From contig NZ_CP087131.1 of the NCBI RefSeq assembly GCF_020911865.1, positions 1,054,001 to 1,118,000 of the forward strand: a stretch of 64,000 nt of DNA, read 5' to 3'. The stretch is from Chryseobacterium sp. C-71. Lineage in GTDB: Bacteria; Bacteroidota; Bacteroidia; Flavobacteriales; Weeksellaceae. Positions within the stretch are counted from its first letter, which is position 1, and each line of letters starts with the position of its first letter. This document shows positions 45,548-55,123 of this stretch, piece after piece. Under the pieces are notes generated by a model. That model made no database searches. It saw nothing but the letters and a program-made list of their open reading frames with translations, and was not told where the DNA came from. The translations under genes and the position numbers were made by a program.

Positions 45548-45962
45548 TTTTTATTTATTTTGTTGATACAAATATGGGATAACGTTAGATGTTGGATTTA
45601 TCCAAAACGACTGTTGATGTAGTCAAAAAAATCCTTAGCTATTAAATGTCAAACAGCGACATTAATTATTTCATTCAACAGTATCATATCTTTCCCATCC
45701 GGCAGATGAAAAACACGAAGAGGGTTTGACTGAAGCATTTGGCGGTTATTGCCCGAAGCAAAAGACATAGATTCGAGGAACAGAATTTTGCTAATGGGAA
45801 GAAACGGAAACGAAATAAAAGACAGAACTAAGGCTGACTTATTAAAAAGATAACCTCTCATTTTTATGGATTTCTCAACAAAGTAAATTAGGACGTTTCA
45901 ACAAAGTTCTTCATTCTATAACCTCTTAATTTTGTTTCAACAAACAATTAAAATTAAAAAAG
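45548..45962. other. Intergenic region between divergent SDR genes
   Basis: 415 bases between two divergent dehydrogenase genes. Open frames such as 45649-45861 (minus) and a 27-codon plus-strand frame (MSNSDINYFIQQYHIFPIRQ) have protein-like stretches, but I recognise none of them; they may be relics. AT-rich promoter regions flank both ends. Confidence 0.4.
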
Positions 45963-46958
45963 ATGAAACAATACAATGATCAAGGTCATTTGCAAAAGCC
46001 CATTAATTCTGGGTTTAATGCAAAATCAACAACAGATGAAGTTATTAAGGGTATTAATCTCGAAGGAAAAATCGCTATCGTTACCGGAGGAAATACGGGA
46101 ATTGGCTTGGAAACAGTTAAAACTTTATCCAAAGCAGGAGCAACCGTAATCGTTCCGGCTCGCAACCTCGAAAAAGCAAAAAGAAATCTTGCCGGAATTG
46201 CTCATGTGGAATTGGAAGAGCTGGATTTAGCCAATCCTGATTCTGTTGATGCTTTTGCCGAAAAATTTCTAGTTTCAGGACGTCCGCTTCATTTGCTCAT
46301 CAACAATGCGGGCATCATGTGGGTTCCGTTACGCAGAGATTATCGTGGTTTCGAATCGCAATTGGCAATCAATTATTTAGCACATTTTCAACTCACAGCA
46401 AGATTGTGGTCTGCATTGAAAAAAGCTAACGGCGCAAGGGTTGTAAATGTTTCTTCCGGCGGACATCAGTTTTCTGATTTCAATTTTGAAGATCCGAATT
46501 TTATCCATCGTGAATATGAAACATTACTGGGCTATGGACAATCTAAAACCGCTGTCAATCTTTTTTCGCTCGAGCTTGACAATCGTGCAAAAAAGTACAA
46601 TGTGAGAAGCTATGCTTTATGCCCCGGAGCTGTAGGAGAAACGGAATTATCAAGAGATGCACCTGCAGATTTGTTTCAAAAATTGGGTTATAGCGATGCA
46701 GAAGGAAACATTTTACCGGAAGTTGCCGCTTCCCTGAAAACCATTCCCCAAGGAGCAGCAACTACGGTTTGGTGCGCCACAAGTCCATTGCTTAATGATG
46801 TAGGAGGTGTTTATTGTGAAAACGTTGAAATAGCAAATCTTAATTCAGATGTATCGATTATAGGCGGAATTAAAGCTTATTCAATGGATGAAAAAAATGC
46901 AAAACGCTTATGGAATTTGAGTGAAGAAATGACAGGCATTTCATTTGAACTGAGTTGA
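45963..46958 (+). CDS. SDR-family oxidoreductase
   Basis: 331 residues. An N-terminal extension (residues 1-30) with QLQKPINSGFNAKSTTDEV-like sequence precedes the SDR core: IAIVTGGNTGIGLETVKTLS, LHLLINNAGIMWVPLRRDYR, catalytic VVNVSSGGHQFSDFNFEDPN and YGQSKTAVNLFSLELDNRAK. It belongs to the same broad subgroup as 44621. The AraC gene at 46979 follows after 20 bases, so the pair forms one unit. Substrate unknown. Confidence 0.9.
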   Translation: MKQYNDQGHLQKPINSGFNAKSTTDEVIKGINLEGKIAIVTGGNTGIGLETVKTLSKAGATVIVPARNLEKAKRNLAGIAHVELEELDLANPDSVDAFAEKFLVSGRPLHLLINNAGIMWVPLRRDYRGFESQLAINYLAHFQLTARLWSALKKANGARVVNVSSGGHQFSDFNFEDPNFIHREYETLLGYGQSKTAVNLFSLELDNRAKKYNVRSYALCPGAVGETELSRDAPADLFQKLGYSDAEGNILPEVAASLKTIPQGAATTVWCATSPLLNDVGGVYCENVEIANLNSDVSIIGGIKAYSMDEKNAKRLWNLSEEMTGISFELS

Positions 46959-46978
46959 TATTTGTACATTTGTAAGAC

Positions 46979-47803
46979 ATGGATTATCAAGTCAATTATA
47001 TCAATCCGGAACTTAAACTTTCCTGTTACGAAGGAAAGTTGTTCAAAACGGAAGCAGCATTTCAAGATCATTTACTGGTCTGGTTGATTTCAGGTGAAAC
47101 CAAAATTATTCAGGCAGATGAAAGTTTTGTTTTCGGTGCAGGCAGTACTTTTTTGATTCCGAGAAACCAATTGGCAACCATCATCAATTATCCCAAAGAT
47201 GAATTGCCACACAAAGCAGTTGCGATGCACCTTTCGACAAAGAGATTAAGAGATTTTTTTGACAATCAATCTGTCAAGCCGGAAATTGAAACCGAAAAAA
47301 TCATTCATTTTCACCCACATCCTTTACTGGAAAGCTGTCTAAATTCGCTAATTCCTTATTTCGAAATACAAAATGATTTCCCTGAAAATATTGCCTCGTT
47401 AAAAATCAATGAGGCAATCAATATTTTGCGAACCATTGACCCGAAAATCGATGCAGTTCTGAACAATTTTGAAGAACCAGGAAAAATTGACCTGAAAACT
47501 TTTATGGAAAAAAACTTCATGTTCAATATGTCGTTGGAAAAATTTGGATACCTGACTGGTCGTAGTCTGACCACTTTCAAACGGGATTTTATTGAAGCAT
47601 TCCATATGACACCACAGCGATGGCTTACCAAAAAGCGCCTGGAAATGGCACATTATGAATTGACTGAGAAAAATAAAAACCCTGTTGATTTTTATCATGA
47701 AATCGGATTCGAAAATCTTTCCCATTTTTCATTTGCTTTCAAAAAACAATATGGCTTGTCGCCAAGAGAATTAATTGGACAAAATTCATATTTTGAAAAA
47801 TAA
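46979..47803 (+). CDS. AraC-family transcriptional regulator (ExsA-like)
   Basis: 274 residues and clearly different from the other AraC proteins here. The N-terminal cupin-like sensor (FQDHLLVWLISGETKIIQAD, FGAGSTFLIPRNQLATIINY) precedes the DNA-binding domain with MSLEKFGYLTGRSLTTFKRD and KNPVDFYHEIGFENLSHFSF, ending in FKKQYGLSPRELI. It is co-transcribed with the SDR gene upstream and is probably its regulator. The gap to the convergent AraC gene is about 115 bases. Confidence 0.9.
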   Translation: MDYQVNYINPELKLSCYEGKLFKTEAAFQDHLLVWLISGETKIIQADESFVFGAGSTFLIPRNQLATIINYPKDELPHKAVAMHLSTKRLRDFFDNQSVKPEIETEKIIHFHPHPLLESCLNSLIPYFEIQNDFPENIASLKINEAINILRTIDPKIDAVLNNFEEPGKIDLKTFMEKNFMFNMSLEKFGYLTGRSLTTFKRDFIEAFHMTPQRWLTKKRLEMAHYELTEKNKNPVDFYHEIGFENLSHFSFAFKKQYGLSPRELIGQNSYFEK

Positions 47804-47919
47804 CTGACAAAGCGCAAAAGTAGAAATCGGCCAAAAACCGACATCCACTATCATATTTTTTTATAAGAAATTGCCAATACAATCAAAAAAACATAGAAAA
47901 AAGGCCGTAAAAATTATCC

Positions 47920-48831
47920 CTAATTAAACGCCTGGCGGAATTCCAGCGGTGACATTTCAGTTTTATTTTTGAATAGTTTATTGAAAGATTGAGGACGTTC
48001 AAATCCTAAACTAAAGGCAATTTCAGAAACGGTTAAAGTTGATGTGGTAAGATACTCTTTTGCTTTTGCAATCAATTTTTCGTGTATGTGCTGTTGTGCA
48101 CTTTGTCTGGTGAGGGAACGTAGGGCATCACTTAAATAATTTGCAGACAAATTGAGTTGACCTGCTAAATATTCTACCGTTAAAATACCTTGCTGTAAAG
48201 GTTTTTCACTATTGAAATAGTCTGCAATAAAATGCTCAACTTTTATAAGCAAGCTGTCATTTACTGCTTTTCGGGTAATAAATTGTCTGCCGTAAAAACG
48301 GTTGCTGTAATTTAGTAACAAATCGATCTGCGACAAAATAACAGCTTGCGTATGCTGGTCAATATGTTGGTATTCTTCTTCAATTTTTTTTAAAATGGCG
48401 ATTACATTATTTTCTTCTTTTTCAGAAAGATGCAATGCTTCGTTTAAAGAATAAGAAAAGAAATTGTAATTTTTAATGTTACCAGCTAATGGATGCTTTG
48501 CCAAAAAATCGGGATGAAACATGAGTACATAACCGCTTCCGGAAGTTTCGTTAAATTCGTTTGTACTTTCTGCTTCGATGGACTGAACTTGTTTTGGGGC
48601 GATAAAAGTCATTGTGCCACTGTCAAAATCATAATAATGCTGACCATATTTTATTTTAGATTGGATGTTTTTCTTCAGCGAAATGGTATAAAAATCTGTA
48701 CTGAATTTTTTCCAAACATCAGAAACTACGGCGTGTAACTCCGATACCTGAACAACGCTTACCAAAGGATGCAATGGCGGCGGTATAGATAACAAACGAT
48801 GAAACTCTGAAAGCGAGTGAATGACTTGCAT
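47920..48831 (-). CDS. AraC-family transcriptional regulator
   Basis: 303 residues, third member of the paralog group with 41468 and 43286. N-terminus: LSEFHRLLSIPPPLHPLVSV and KYGQHYYDFDSGTMTFIAPK. The DNA-binding domain has YLAGQLNLSANYLSDALRSL and VSEIAFSLGFERPQSFNKLF, ending SPLEFRQAFN. It lies downstream of the 48869 membrane protein and the 49293 hydrolase in the same direction (gaps of 37 and 67 bases), so it is likely the regulator at the end of that unit. Confidence 0.92.
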   Translation of the reverse strand: MQVIHSLSEFHRLLSIPPPLHPLVSVVQVSELHAVVSDVWKKFSTDFYTISLKKNIQSKIKYGQHYYDFDSGTMTFIAPKQVQSIEAESTNEFNETSGSGYVLMFHPDFLAKHPLAGNIKNYNFFSYSLNEALHLSEKEENNVIAILKKIEEEYQHIDQHTQAVILSQIDLLLNYSNRFYGRQFITRKAVNDSLLIKVEHFIADYFNSEKPLQQGILTVEYLAGQLNLSANYLSDALRSLTRQSAQQHIHEKLIAKAKEYLTTSTLTVSEIAFSLGFERPQSFNKLFKNKTEMSPLEFRQAFN

Positions 48832-48868
48832 AATTAAATTTTATAAATTTTTTGACTGACGGTTTTAA

Positions 48869-49225
48869 TCATTTCTGTTTCCAATACAAAAATCCGAAAA
48901 GCAATAAAGCAAATAATTCGATCAGCAACCACCATAATTGTTGTATGAAAAATCCATCTTTTATAAAACCCGCTAATCTGGAAATAATGATGCCTAACGT
49001 AATAGCAAAGAGGAATGCAGTGATACCTAAACCCCATGAATTCCAATTGCTATTGAATACAAGGAACAGCCCCAAACCAACGAGCAATCCCCATCGTACA
49101 CGCTTCTCAATCATTTGGTAAGCGTCAATGGATGAAGAAAACTTTCCCAGCAAATCAGGTTTTAGTGTAAGTACAAAACCTGCAATAAAAAAAAGAATAC
49201 CTAATATTTTCAGAACTACATTCAT
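48869..49225 (-). CDS. Small membrane protein, DUF4345-like
   Basis: 118 residues with four membrane helices (about 5-22, 45-62, 66-88, 95-114). The start, VLKILGILFFIAGFVLTLKP, and the middle stretch, WGLLVGLGLFLVFNSNWNSW, resemble DUF4345-type proteins, a guess from topology and pattern. It sits between an alpha/beta hydrolase and an AraC regulator in one direction. Function unknown. Confidence 0.7.
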   Translation of the reverse strand: MNVVLKILGILFFIAGFVLTLKPDLLGKFSSSIDAYQMIEKRVRWGLLVGLGLFLVFNSNWNSWGLGITAFLFAITLGIIISRLAGFIKDGFFIQQLWWLLIELFALLLFGFLYWKQK

Positions 49226-49292
49226 AGCAAATCAGTATAGCTAAAGATAATATTTATTTTCTGTACGTCAGTTGATAAAGTCTCAACGTTCT

Positions 49293-50198
49293 CTACAAAT
49301 GCTCTTGAAAAAAAGGCACTAATTGTTCTAATGCGTTTTGAGTAGCTTGGGGTTGATCATACAAATCGTAGTGACTTGCACCTTGTACAACATGTATTTT
49401 TTTGTTGGTGGAAGCTGCTTTATTATACAAATCAAAACCATCTCTATAAGAACCAAAACCACCTACTTTGTCTCCAACAATTACCAATAAAGGTTGTGTA
49501 AGAAAATATTCTGCCAAATGAAAAGCATCGAACATAATCAAATTACTCATACTTGTAAAAAGCAACTGATTGCAGGAATTAGGATGTTGCCCGCGAGGGG
49601 TTCTGTAATAATCAATCGCTTCCAGTAAATCCATTTCTTGGACACCTAATTGCTGCGCTTCTTCTTTTGAATTGGGTATCCAATTATTAATGAGTTTTTC
49701 GGCTCCGTTAGCTTCAGCAGTTCGTTGTTGAGCAACCGCATTGAGTGTTTCTACTGGATTAGCTTCGCGAAAAGCTCTGCTTGGATTGGTTCCTATTACT
49801 GTTCCTATCGCCTTAATTCTTTTTTCTGAAATAGCAGCATTAGCTGCGTAACCACCACCTGCACAAACACCCATTGCCCCAATTCTGTCGTTGTCGACAA
49901 AAGATAATGTGGTAAGATAATCTATTGCGCAACGAATATCTTCAACTCTAGTTGTAGGGTCTTCCAAAAACCGAGGTTCGCCTCCACTTTCCCCCTGAAA
50001 AGAAGCGTCGAAGGTTAAAGCAATAAATCCATTTTCAGCAAGCTGACTGGCATATAAGCCAGCCGTCTGTTCTTTCACACTACTGCCCGGATGAACACAA
50101 ACAATAGCAGGGTATTGTTTAGTTTCATCAAAATTTTCAGGAAAATATAAATGTCCTGCTACATCCCAAGTTCTATTTTTAAAACTAACTTTTTGCAT
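49293..50198 (-). CDS. Alpha/beta hydrolase, dienelactone-hydrolase-like (Cys nucleophile)
   Basis: 301 residues. Motifs: YPAIVCVHPGSSVKEQTAGL (oxyanion region), FDASFQGESGGEPRFL, and the nucleophile elbow IGAMGVCAGGGYAANAA, where Cys occupies the nucleophile position as in dienelactone hydrolases. The acid region LLVIVGDKVGGFGSYRDG and catalytic His in HVVQGASHYDLYDQ follow. It is cytoplasmic, with no signal peptide. It heads a unit with the 48869 membrane protein and AraC 47920. Substrate unknown; similar proteins are linked to detoxification of lactones or esters. Confidence 0.87.
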   Translation of the reverse strand: MQKVSFKNRTWDVAGHLYFPENFDETKQYPAIVCVHPGSSVKEQTAGLYASQLAENGFIALTFDASFQGESGGEPRFLEDPTTRVEDIRCAIDYLTTLSFVDNDRIGAMGVCAGGGYAANAAISEKRIKAIGTVIGTNPSRAFREANPVETLNAVAQQRTAEANGAEKLINNWIPNSKEEAQQLGVQEMDLLEAIDYYRTPRGQHPNSCNQLLFTSMSNLIMFDAFHLAEYFLTQPLLVIVGDKVGGFGSYRDGFDLYNKAASTNKKIHVVQGASHYDLYDQPQATQNALEQLVPFFQEHL

Positions 50199-50435
50199 TG
50201 TTGTTTATCTATTTTGTTATATAGCAAAATTCATAAAATAAAAAGTGATGCGTGTTTCCAAATTACGGTTTGTTGTGTCTGTATTACTGAGGTGCTTTTT
50301 ATATTTATTACCATTGTACATTGTAATAAACATTTAGCCCAATACCGCCACGTACAGCCAGTGATTGCTATATTTGTCTTAGTTTAGCTGACTTTGAATT
50401 GCTCAGGAAAGAAATGTGTAAAGAATGAAAAAATA

Positions 50436-50534
50436 ATGTGGACTAAAATATTCATGGCTTTGGCAATCGGTTTTGTCTTGCTTTTTATGAACTTTTCATT
50501 ACTGTATCTTCTGGACGATGATTTCAATAATTAA
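50436..50534 (+). CDS. Possible 32-residue single-helix membrane peptide
   Basis: The ATG at 50436 encodes MWTKIFMALAIGFVLLFMNF then SLLYLLDDDFNN: a 20-residue hydrophobic helix with an acidic tail. The leader is A-rich. It may be a real small membrane protein or chance; no homolog is known to me. It occupies the gap between divergent or unrelated genes, and nothing else is seen in 50199-50585. Confidence 0.35.
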   Translation: MWTKIFMALAIGFVLLFMNFSLLYLLDDDFNN

Positions 50535-50585
50535 AATGAGAGTGTTCAGCAGGAACCAAACAGATGGAAAATGTCTTTGATTAAT

Positions 50586-51428
50586 TTACATTAATTTGAC
50601 TAGTTCTGCATTGTAGTCATTTTCCGACAATGCTCCGCTGAAAAACTTTACATTCAATAGCCCAATTTTCTCGCTATTGGTCAATTCTCTTTGGTATATC
50701 TTTTCAATCGTTTGATCTTCTTCAACCAGAGGTTTTAAAATATGCTGTCGCTTATCAAAAGCTTCAAAATAACGAACCCCAAATTTTCGCAGAGAAGTTG
50801 CATCAATATGTATATAATCGGGATTTGAAGTCAGACCCGATGCCGTTACAAAATAACAATTCGGAATCGTTTTAGCAAAATTTAAGAGAGCGTCATTTAC
50901 AACTGGATAAGCTGAGAAATGCTCTGCATAAGATCCTTTATCCAAAAAATCCCCAAGTCCGCCTATGATAACAGGTAAATTCGGTTCATTGAGTTCAGTC
51001 CGAAATGCTTGTACAATCAAAGAAAACTTTTCATGATAAAGATGAGCACTTGTTGCATTAGCATCATTTTCGCCCTGATGCCATAAAACAGCTTCTAGCT
51101 TACTGGACTTTTGAGCCAATTTTGCCTGTGCAATGGCATGTTGAAATAACATTCCGTCTGTTGCCCAATCATCCAAACTAGTTCCTCCGTCTGCACATGG
51201 AATTAAACCAATTTCTTCTGCTACATTTTTTATACGCCAAGCTGCGGCAAACGATGCTGAAAGACCAATTCCTGCATTGGGACGATCAAAATTAACAGGC
51301 TCTACCATTGTCTGCCATCTCCCGTTTCGAAGCATTTTTATATGTTCATCATAAATGATGTCTACATCTTTCAAAAAACCCCGTCCTGCCATATTGGATT
51401 GCCCTACCAATAAAAAAGAATGTACCAT
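50586..51428 (-). CDS. Sialate O-acetylesterase-like (SASA/CE6) carbohydrate esterase
   Basis: 280 residues. SGNH-type hydrolase: FLLVGQSNMAGRGFLKDVD (nucleophile Ser in GQSNMAG), GIGLSASFAAAWRI, IPCADGGTSLDDW, VLWHQGENDAN and the catalytic pair near YIHIDATSLRKFGVRY (D..H). This fits the CE6 / SASA group, which removes acetyl groups from sugars. No signal peptide is seen, so it is probably cytoplasmic. A C-terminal short region (about 225-280) follows the catalytic domain. No polysaccharide-utilisation locus surrounds it. Confidence 0.85.
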   Translation of the reverse strand: MVHSFLLVGQSNMAGRGFLKDVDIIYDEHIKMLRNGRWQTMVEPVNFDRPNAGIGLSASFAAAWRIKNVAEEIGLIPCADGGTSLDDWATDGMLFQHAIAQAKLAQKSSKLEAVLWHQGENDANATSAHLYHEKFSLIVQAFRTELNEPNLPVIIGGLGDFLDKGSYAEHFSAYPVVNDALLNFAKTIPNCYFVTASGLTSNPDYIHIDATSLRKFGVRYFEAFDKRQHILKPLVEEDQTIEKIYQRELTNSEKIGLLNVKFFSGALSENDYNAELVKLM

Positions 51429-51792
51429 TTTAATTTATTTTTTATCCTTTTTTGATCTATTCCAAAATCAAGTTCTTATTTGTTTATTCTAACTTTATAT
51501 TTCAAAACATACTGCCACCTTATTAGACAAAGTTCCCCGCAAGATATAGATCAAAAGATCTGTTCTCCAATACCCCATAACCTTGATAGACAACGGTATA
51601 ATGGAATTATAATATCTAATCTTACTTAAGATTTATTTTTATAAATCAAATTTACAGAAATAAATAGGAGAAAAAAATTATCCAAAATTTTCTTTCATGA
51701 TACATCCATATTACAAACTATAAATATTAATTGAATTTCCCCCTCAATATATCATTCTTAATTACAAGAAAATATTTTTTCTAAAAAAAACA
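51429..51792. other. AT-rich intergenic region
   Basis: 364 bases without a credible gene. A run-rich stretch near 51780-51795 precedes the stop of the alginate-export-like gene. No clear promoter pair or hairpin was found. Confidence 0.4.
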
Positions 51793-53160
51793 TTAAAACT
51801 TATATCCTATTACCGATCCTACAAAAAAACCATCACGATGCTGTGATATTACATCGTTGATGAAATTACCTGTTTGAAAATACTGTACACCGGCACTATA
51901 ACTGAAAAATTTATTAATTTTCCATGAAAAGGTAGTCGTGTATGCCGTACCAATATATTTTCTTTTTGAATCGGATGATGATAGTCTTAACGAGCCATTT
52001 GGACCATACACACCGTCCTGCAGAGAGCTACGCCAATTAAACACAACTGCCGCCGTTAGCGTTACATTTTTTGCAGGATTCCAGGTCAGATTAGGGTGCA
52101 CAGACAGTAAATTTGCCGGACCTGCCTGAGGATTCATTCCGAAATATCCGCCATTTGGATACATAGCATTAGAAGTTCCCAATCTACCATCTCCTTTGAT
52201 TTTATCCCCGGAAACATAATCATTTTTTAGCTTCACAGTAGGTGTTCCCTTCACATTGCTAAACAGATAACCAATCTCAGATGAAATCCCAAAGGCATTG
52301 ATGTTTCCTAAGCCAAATTTTCCAAATTGATAAGCTACTTCGAAATTGTAAATAAAGCCATCGCCGTTTCTCCAAGCTCTGGCTCCGACTGTGTGTCTGG
52401 ATTCATCCTTTACCCCTTCATCAAACACTGCATCAGAACGATTGATTCCTAAGTAATAAAAATCAAGATTGCCACTTTTCGGAGAAATATAGGTACCGTA
52501 GACTCCCCAAAGGTTAGCTTTACGTGTTGAAGCGTTATCGAAAACTCCGGTATTCACCACCGCATCTGCCATCACAAATGCATCAAGTTTGAGATTCGAC
52601 GATGCGTAAGCAACTCTGGCTCCGTCAAAATATAGGCGGAGATTGGGACCTTCCCGGACATCAATGAGACGACCACTACCGTATTGAATCTCCTGCCGAC
52701 CCAATCGCAACGTAATGATTTGATCAGATTTTTTAAAAGGTATAATATCCACAAAAAAATTTTGAACGTTCAATTGGTCTTCATCAATTCCACGAGGGCC
52801 GTTCTTACGACCATCTTCCAAACCACTCCGTAATTGTCCGAAAACACGAATCCTCTTACCTAAATGCAAATCGCCATGAAGATGATAGCGTTGAAGTACA
52901 AAAATATCGGTACCGGTATTCATCTTTCCCCAATCTTCATTAACTGCATAATCCAGCTCTCCCCGTATCTCGCCTCCAAGCGAAAGATAAGCATTACCTG
53001 CTCGTGAAAGAGGAATGTATTTTATTTTGTTATAAAAAGTTTTCGCACTGTCTTTCAGCCTATAATAATCTTCATCATAACGCATGAGTTTAAAATTTTG
53101 CGCGTGATAAAACTCCTGTGTTAAAAATATTAATGAAAGTATGACAATCTTTAATTTCAT
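51793..53160 (-). CDS. Alginate-export-family outer-membrane porin
   Basis: 455 residues. A signal peptide (about 1-20) precedes a beta-barrel of the alginate_exp (AlgE/OprE-like) type: YLSLGGEIRGELDYAVNEDW, VFGQLRSGLEDGRKNGPRGI, ITLRLGRQEIQYGSGRLIDV, REGPNLRLYFDGARVAY and the aromatic last strand of SVIGYKF. Such proteins form outer-membrane channels for small anionic or neutral solutes. No alginate genes are near, so the name reflects fold rather than substrate. It follows the 53375 monooxygenase after a 214-base gap. Confidence 0.87.
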   Translation of the reverse strand: MKLKIVILSLIFLTQEFYHAQNFKLMRYDEDYYRLKDSAKTFYNKIKYIPLSRAGNAYLSLGGEIRGELDYAVNEDWGKMNTGTDIFVLQRYHLHGDLHLGKRIRVFGQLRSGLEDGRKNGPRGIDEDQLNVQNFFVDIIPFKKSDQIITLRLGRQEIQYGSGRLIDVREGPNLRLYFDGARVAYASSNLKLDAFVMADAVVNTGVFDNASTRKANLWGVYGTYISPKSGNLDFYYLGINRSDAVFDEGVKDESRHTVGARAWRNGDGFIYNFEVAYQFGKFGLGNINAFGISSEIGYLFSNVKGTPTVKLKNDYVSGDKIKGDGRLGTSNAMYPNGGYFGMNPQAGPANLLSVHPNLTWNPAKNVTLTAAVVFNWRSSLQDGVYGPNGSLRLSSSDSKRKYIGTAYTTTFSWKINKFFSYSAGVQYFQTGNFINDVISQHRDGFFVGSVIGYKF

Positions 53161-53374
53161 AGGTAGGCCGCTTAAAGTTTCTTCATTTTATACTCTCAAA
53201 CATATTTTATAAACAACGCATTTGGTATTAGCTAAAATAGTTTTAGCGTCGTTCTTTGATATTCACGAACAGCAGAAAAATTTACCACCAATAATAGGAA
53301 GGTTACTTGTAATATTTGTATGATTCGTATATTTTAATTGATTTTTCTGCTTATCGGTACATCATAAACTTACC

Positions 53375-54394
53375 TTAACCTTTAGAAACCCTTGGAATAA
53401 CCTCCTTACCAATTATTTCTATAGAACGTAACAGCTGTTCATGCGTGAGTCCTGCATTGTCCATCTGAAATGTAAAGCGGTCAATGCCACCCAGTGCTTC
53501 ACTGTGTTTTAATAATTTTTCTGCTACCTGCTCAGGACCACCAACTACCAGAACACCTTTAGGAGCAACCGAAGCGTCGAACTGAGCTTTGGTTACCGGA
53601 GGCCATCCCCGTTCTCTGCCTGCCTTTGTCCACAGCTCAGCATAACCAGGATAATAATCTGAAACAGCTTCTTCGTTGGTTGCAGCTACATAACCCGGTG
53701 AATGTAAGCCAACTTTTAACTGTTCCGGAGCAAAGCCAGCCTGAAGGCCTGCTTCTCTATATAAATCAATCAAAGGACGGAAACGTGCTGTTTCACCACC
53801 AATAATCGCTACCATTAATGGCAGTCCTAAAGTTCCTGCTCTTACAAACGATTCGGGAGTTCCTCCAACACCTAACCAAACCGGGATTTTTTCCTGAACA
53901 GATCTGGGATAGACAGGCTGATTATTTAATGCCGGCCTAAATTTCCCAGACCAGGTAACGAATTCCTGTTCACGTATTTTTAACAATAGGTCTAGTTTCT
54001 CTTTAAACAATGCATCATAATCATTTAAATCAAATCCAAAAAGCGGATAAGCTTCGATTGCGGAGCCTCTTCCCACCACAAGCTCTGCCCTACCTTTGGA
54101 TATAAGATCCAAAGTTGCAAAGCTTTGATAAACACGTACAGGATCAGAGGTACTGAGAACAGTAACCGCACTGGTCAAACGGATGTTTTTTGTTTTTGCT
54201 GCTGCAGCTGCAAGTATTACAGCGGGAGCAGAATCCAGAAACTCTTTCTTATGATGCTCACCAATACCATAAATGGCAAGCCCTGCCTCATCGGCCTGAA
54301 CAATTCTTTCCAGCAGCTGTTCCATTGCATCAACACCGGTAAGCATATTACTGCCGTACATGGCAGATGCAAAACTATCAATTCCTATTTCCAT
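53375..54394 (-). CDS. LLM-class flavin-dependent monooxygenase
   Basis: 339 residues. Bacterial-luciferase-like TIM barrel: MEIGIDSFASAMYGSNMLTG, GIGEHHKKEFLDSAPAVILA, LTSAVTVLSTSDPVRVYQSF, LDLISKGRAELVVGRGSAIE and PVWLGVGGTPESFVRAGTLG. Such enzymes use reduced flavin from a partner reductase to oxidise small organics. It stands about 150 bases after the YjdJ-like gene in the same direction and may belong to the long unit starting with the isochorismatase gene at 58180. The substrate is unknown. Confidence 0.9.
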   Translation of the reverse strand: MEIGIDSFASAMYGSNMLTGVDAMEQLLERIVQADEAGLAIYGIGEHHKKEFLDSAPAVILAAAAAKTKNIRLTSAVTVLSTSDPVRVYQSFATLDLISKGRAELVVGRGSAIEAYPLFGFDLNDYDALFKEKLDLLLKIREQEFVTWSGKFRPALNNQPVYPRSVQEKIPVWLGVGGTPESFVRAGTLGLPLMVAIIGGETARFRPLIDLYREAGLQAGFAPEQLKVGLHSPGYVAATNEEAVSDYYPGYAELWTKAGRERGWPPVTKAQFDASVAPKGVLVVGGPEQVAEKLLKHSEALGGIDRFTFQMDNAGLTHEQLLRSIEIIGKEVIPRVSKG

Positions 54395-54542
54395 TTTTTT
54401 TAAAATATTATATTTATTGGAATACTCTTATTGAGTCACGAAAGAACATTGGGAGCAGGTTCGCTTGCCGGCTAACTTATGTTGTCAGGTAGCGGCTATC
54501 GTTCCTTTTATAGACTTTCTAAAAGATACTTCATTTAATTTT

Positions 54543-54851
54543 TTAGTCATTAATGTCCTTTTTTTGAGGCCAAACCTCTGCATATTCTTCCGGATGGTGC
54601 CTGAATTGTGCGAGAACATACGGACAAAGTGGTATAATTCTGAGATTATTTTCTTTAGCATAAATTACTAATTGATTAAGCAATAGTTTTGCAAAACCTT
54701 TTCCTTCGTACTCGGCATCTACTTCTGTATGGTACACCCGCAGCTTTCCGTCTGAAACTGAAATATCCATTTTACCTGCTTTCTTATCATCTGAAAATAA
54801 CTGCACCTCTCCGACACTGTCTTTTGTAAAGATTACTTTTATATTTTCCAC
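54543..54851 (-). CDS. yjdJ: GNAT-like acetyltransferase (YjdJ-type)
   Basis: 102 residues, short GCN5-related fold of the YjdJ/Gtn type: AGKMDISVSDGKLRVYHTEV, EYEGKGFAKLLLNQLVIYAK (the CoA-binding GxGxA-like loop) and LRIIPLCPYVLAQFRHHPEE. It lies 6 bases after the 4Fe-4S protein gene, the same pair order as yjdI-yjdJ in enterobacteria. Its acceptor is not known. Confidence 0.83.
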   Translation of the reverse strand: MENIKVIFTKDSVGEVQLFSDDKKAGKMDISVSDGKLRVYHTEVDAEYEGKGFAKLLLNQLVIYAKENNLRIIPLCPYVLAQFRHHPEEYAEVWPQKKDIND

Positions 54852-54857
54852 TATTCG

Positions 54858-55064
54858 TTATTTTTTTATACTCAATGCTCCGGACGGGCATTTTGCAACC
54901 TGATCAATAAGCTCCTGTGTAGTTGCATTCTCGGTTTTTATCCACGGACGGTCTTTGGGATTATATACTTTCGATAATGTCTTTACACAAACTGCTGCAT
55001 GGATGCATAATTTAGGTTTCCAAAGAATGGTAATTTCTCCGTTTGGGTATTCATGTTCTTCCAT
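54858..55064 (-). CDS. yjdI: YjdI-type (4Fe-4S) mono-cluster protein
   Basis: 68 residues. The pattern ITILWKPKLCIHAAVCVKTL and DQVAKCPSGALSIKK gives cysteines spaced like a divergent single-cluster ferredoxin (C-x5-C then C-P). YjdI-like proteins are paired with YjdJ acetyltransferases, as here. The protein may bind one Fe-S cluster and serve as electron carrier. It follows the substrate-binding-protein gene after 59 bases. Confidence 0.85.
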   Translation of the reverse strand: MEEHEYPNGEITILWKPKLCIHAAVCVKTLSKVYNPKDRPWIKTENATTQELIDQVAKCPSGALSIKK

Positions 55065-55123
55065 ACTTAACTTTTATTTTTAACGGTTTTAAATATAATA
55101 ATACCTCCACAAAATCTTTGAAA

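Noticed and set aside
45649..45861. 70-residue minus-strand open frame as a gene
   Set aside because: No recognisable motif, start context or neighbour link; could be a relic but cannot be supported.
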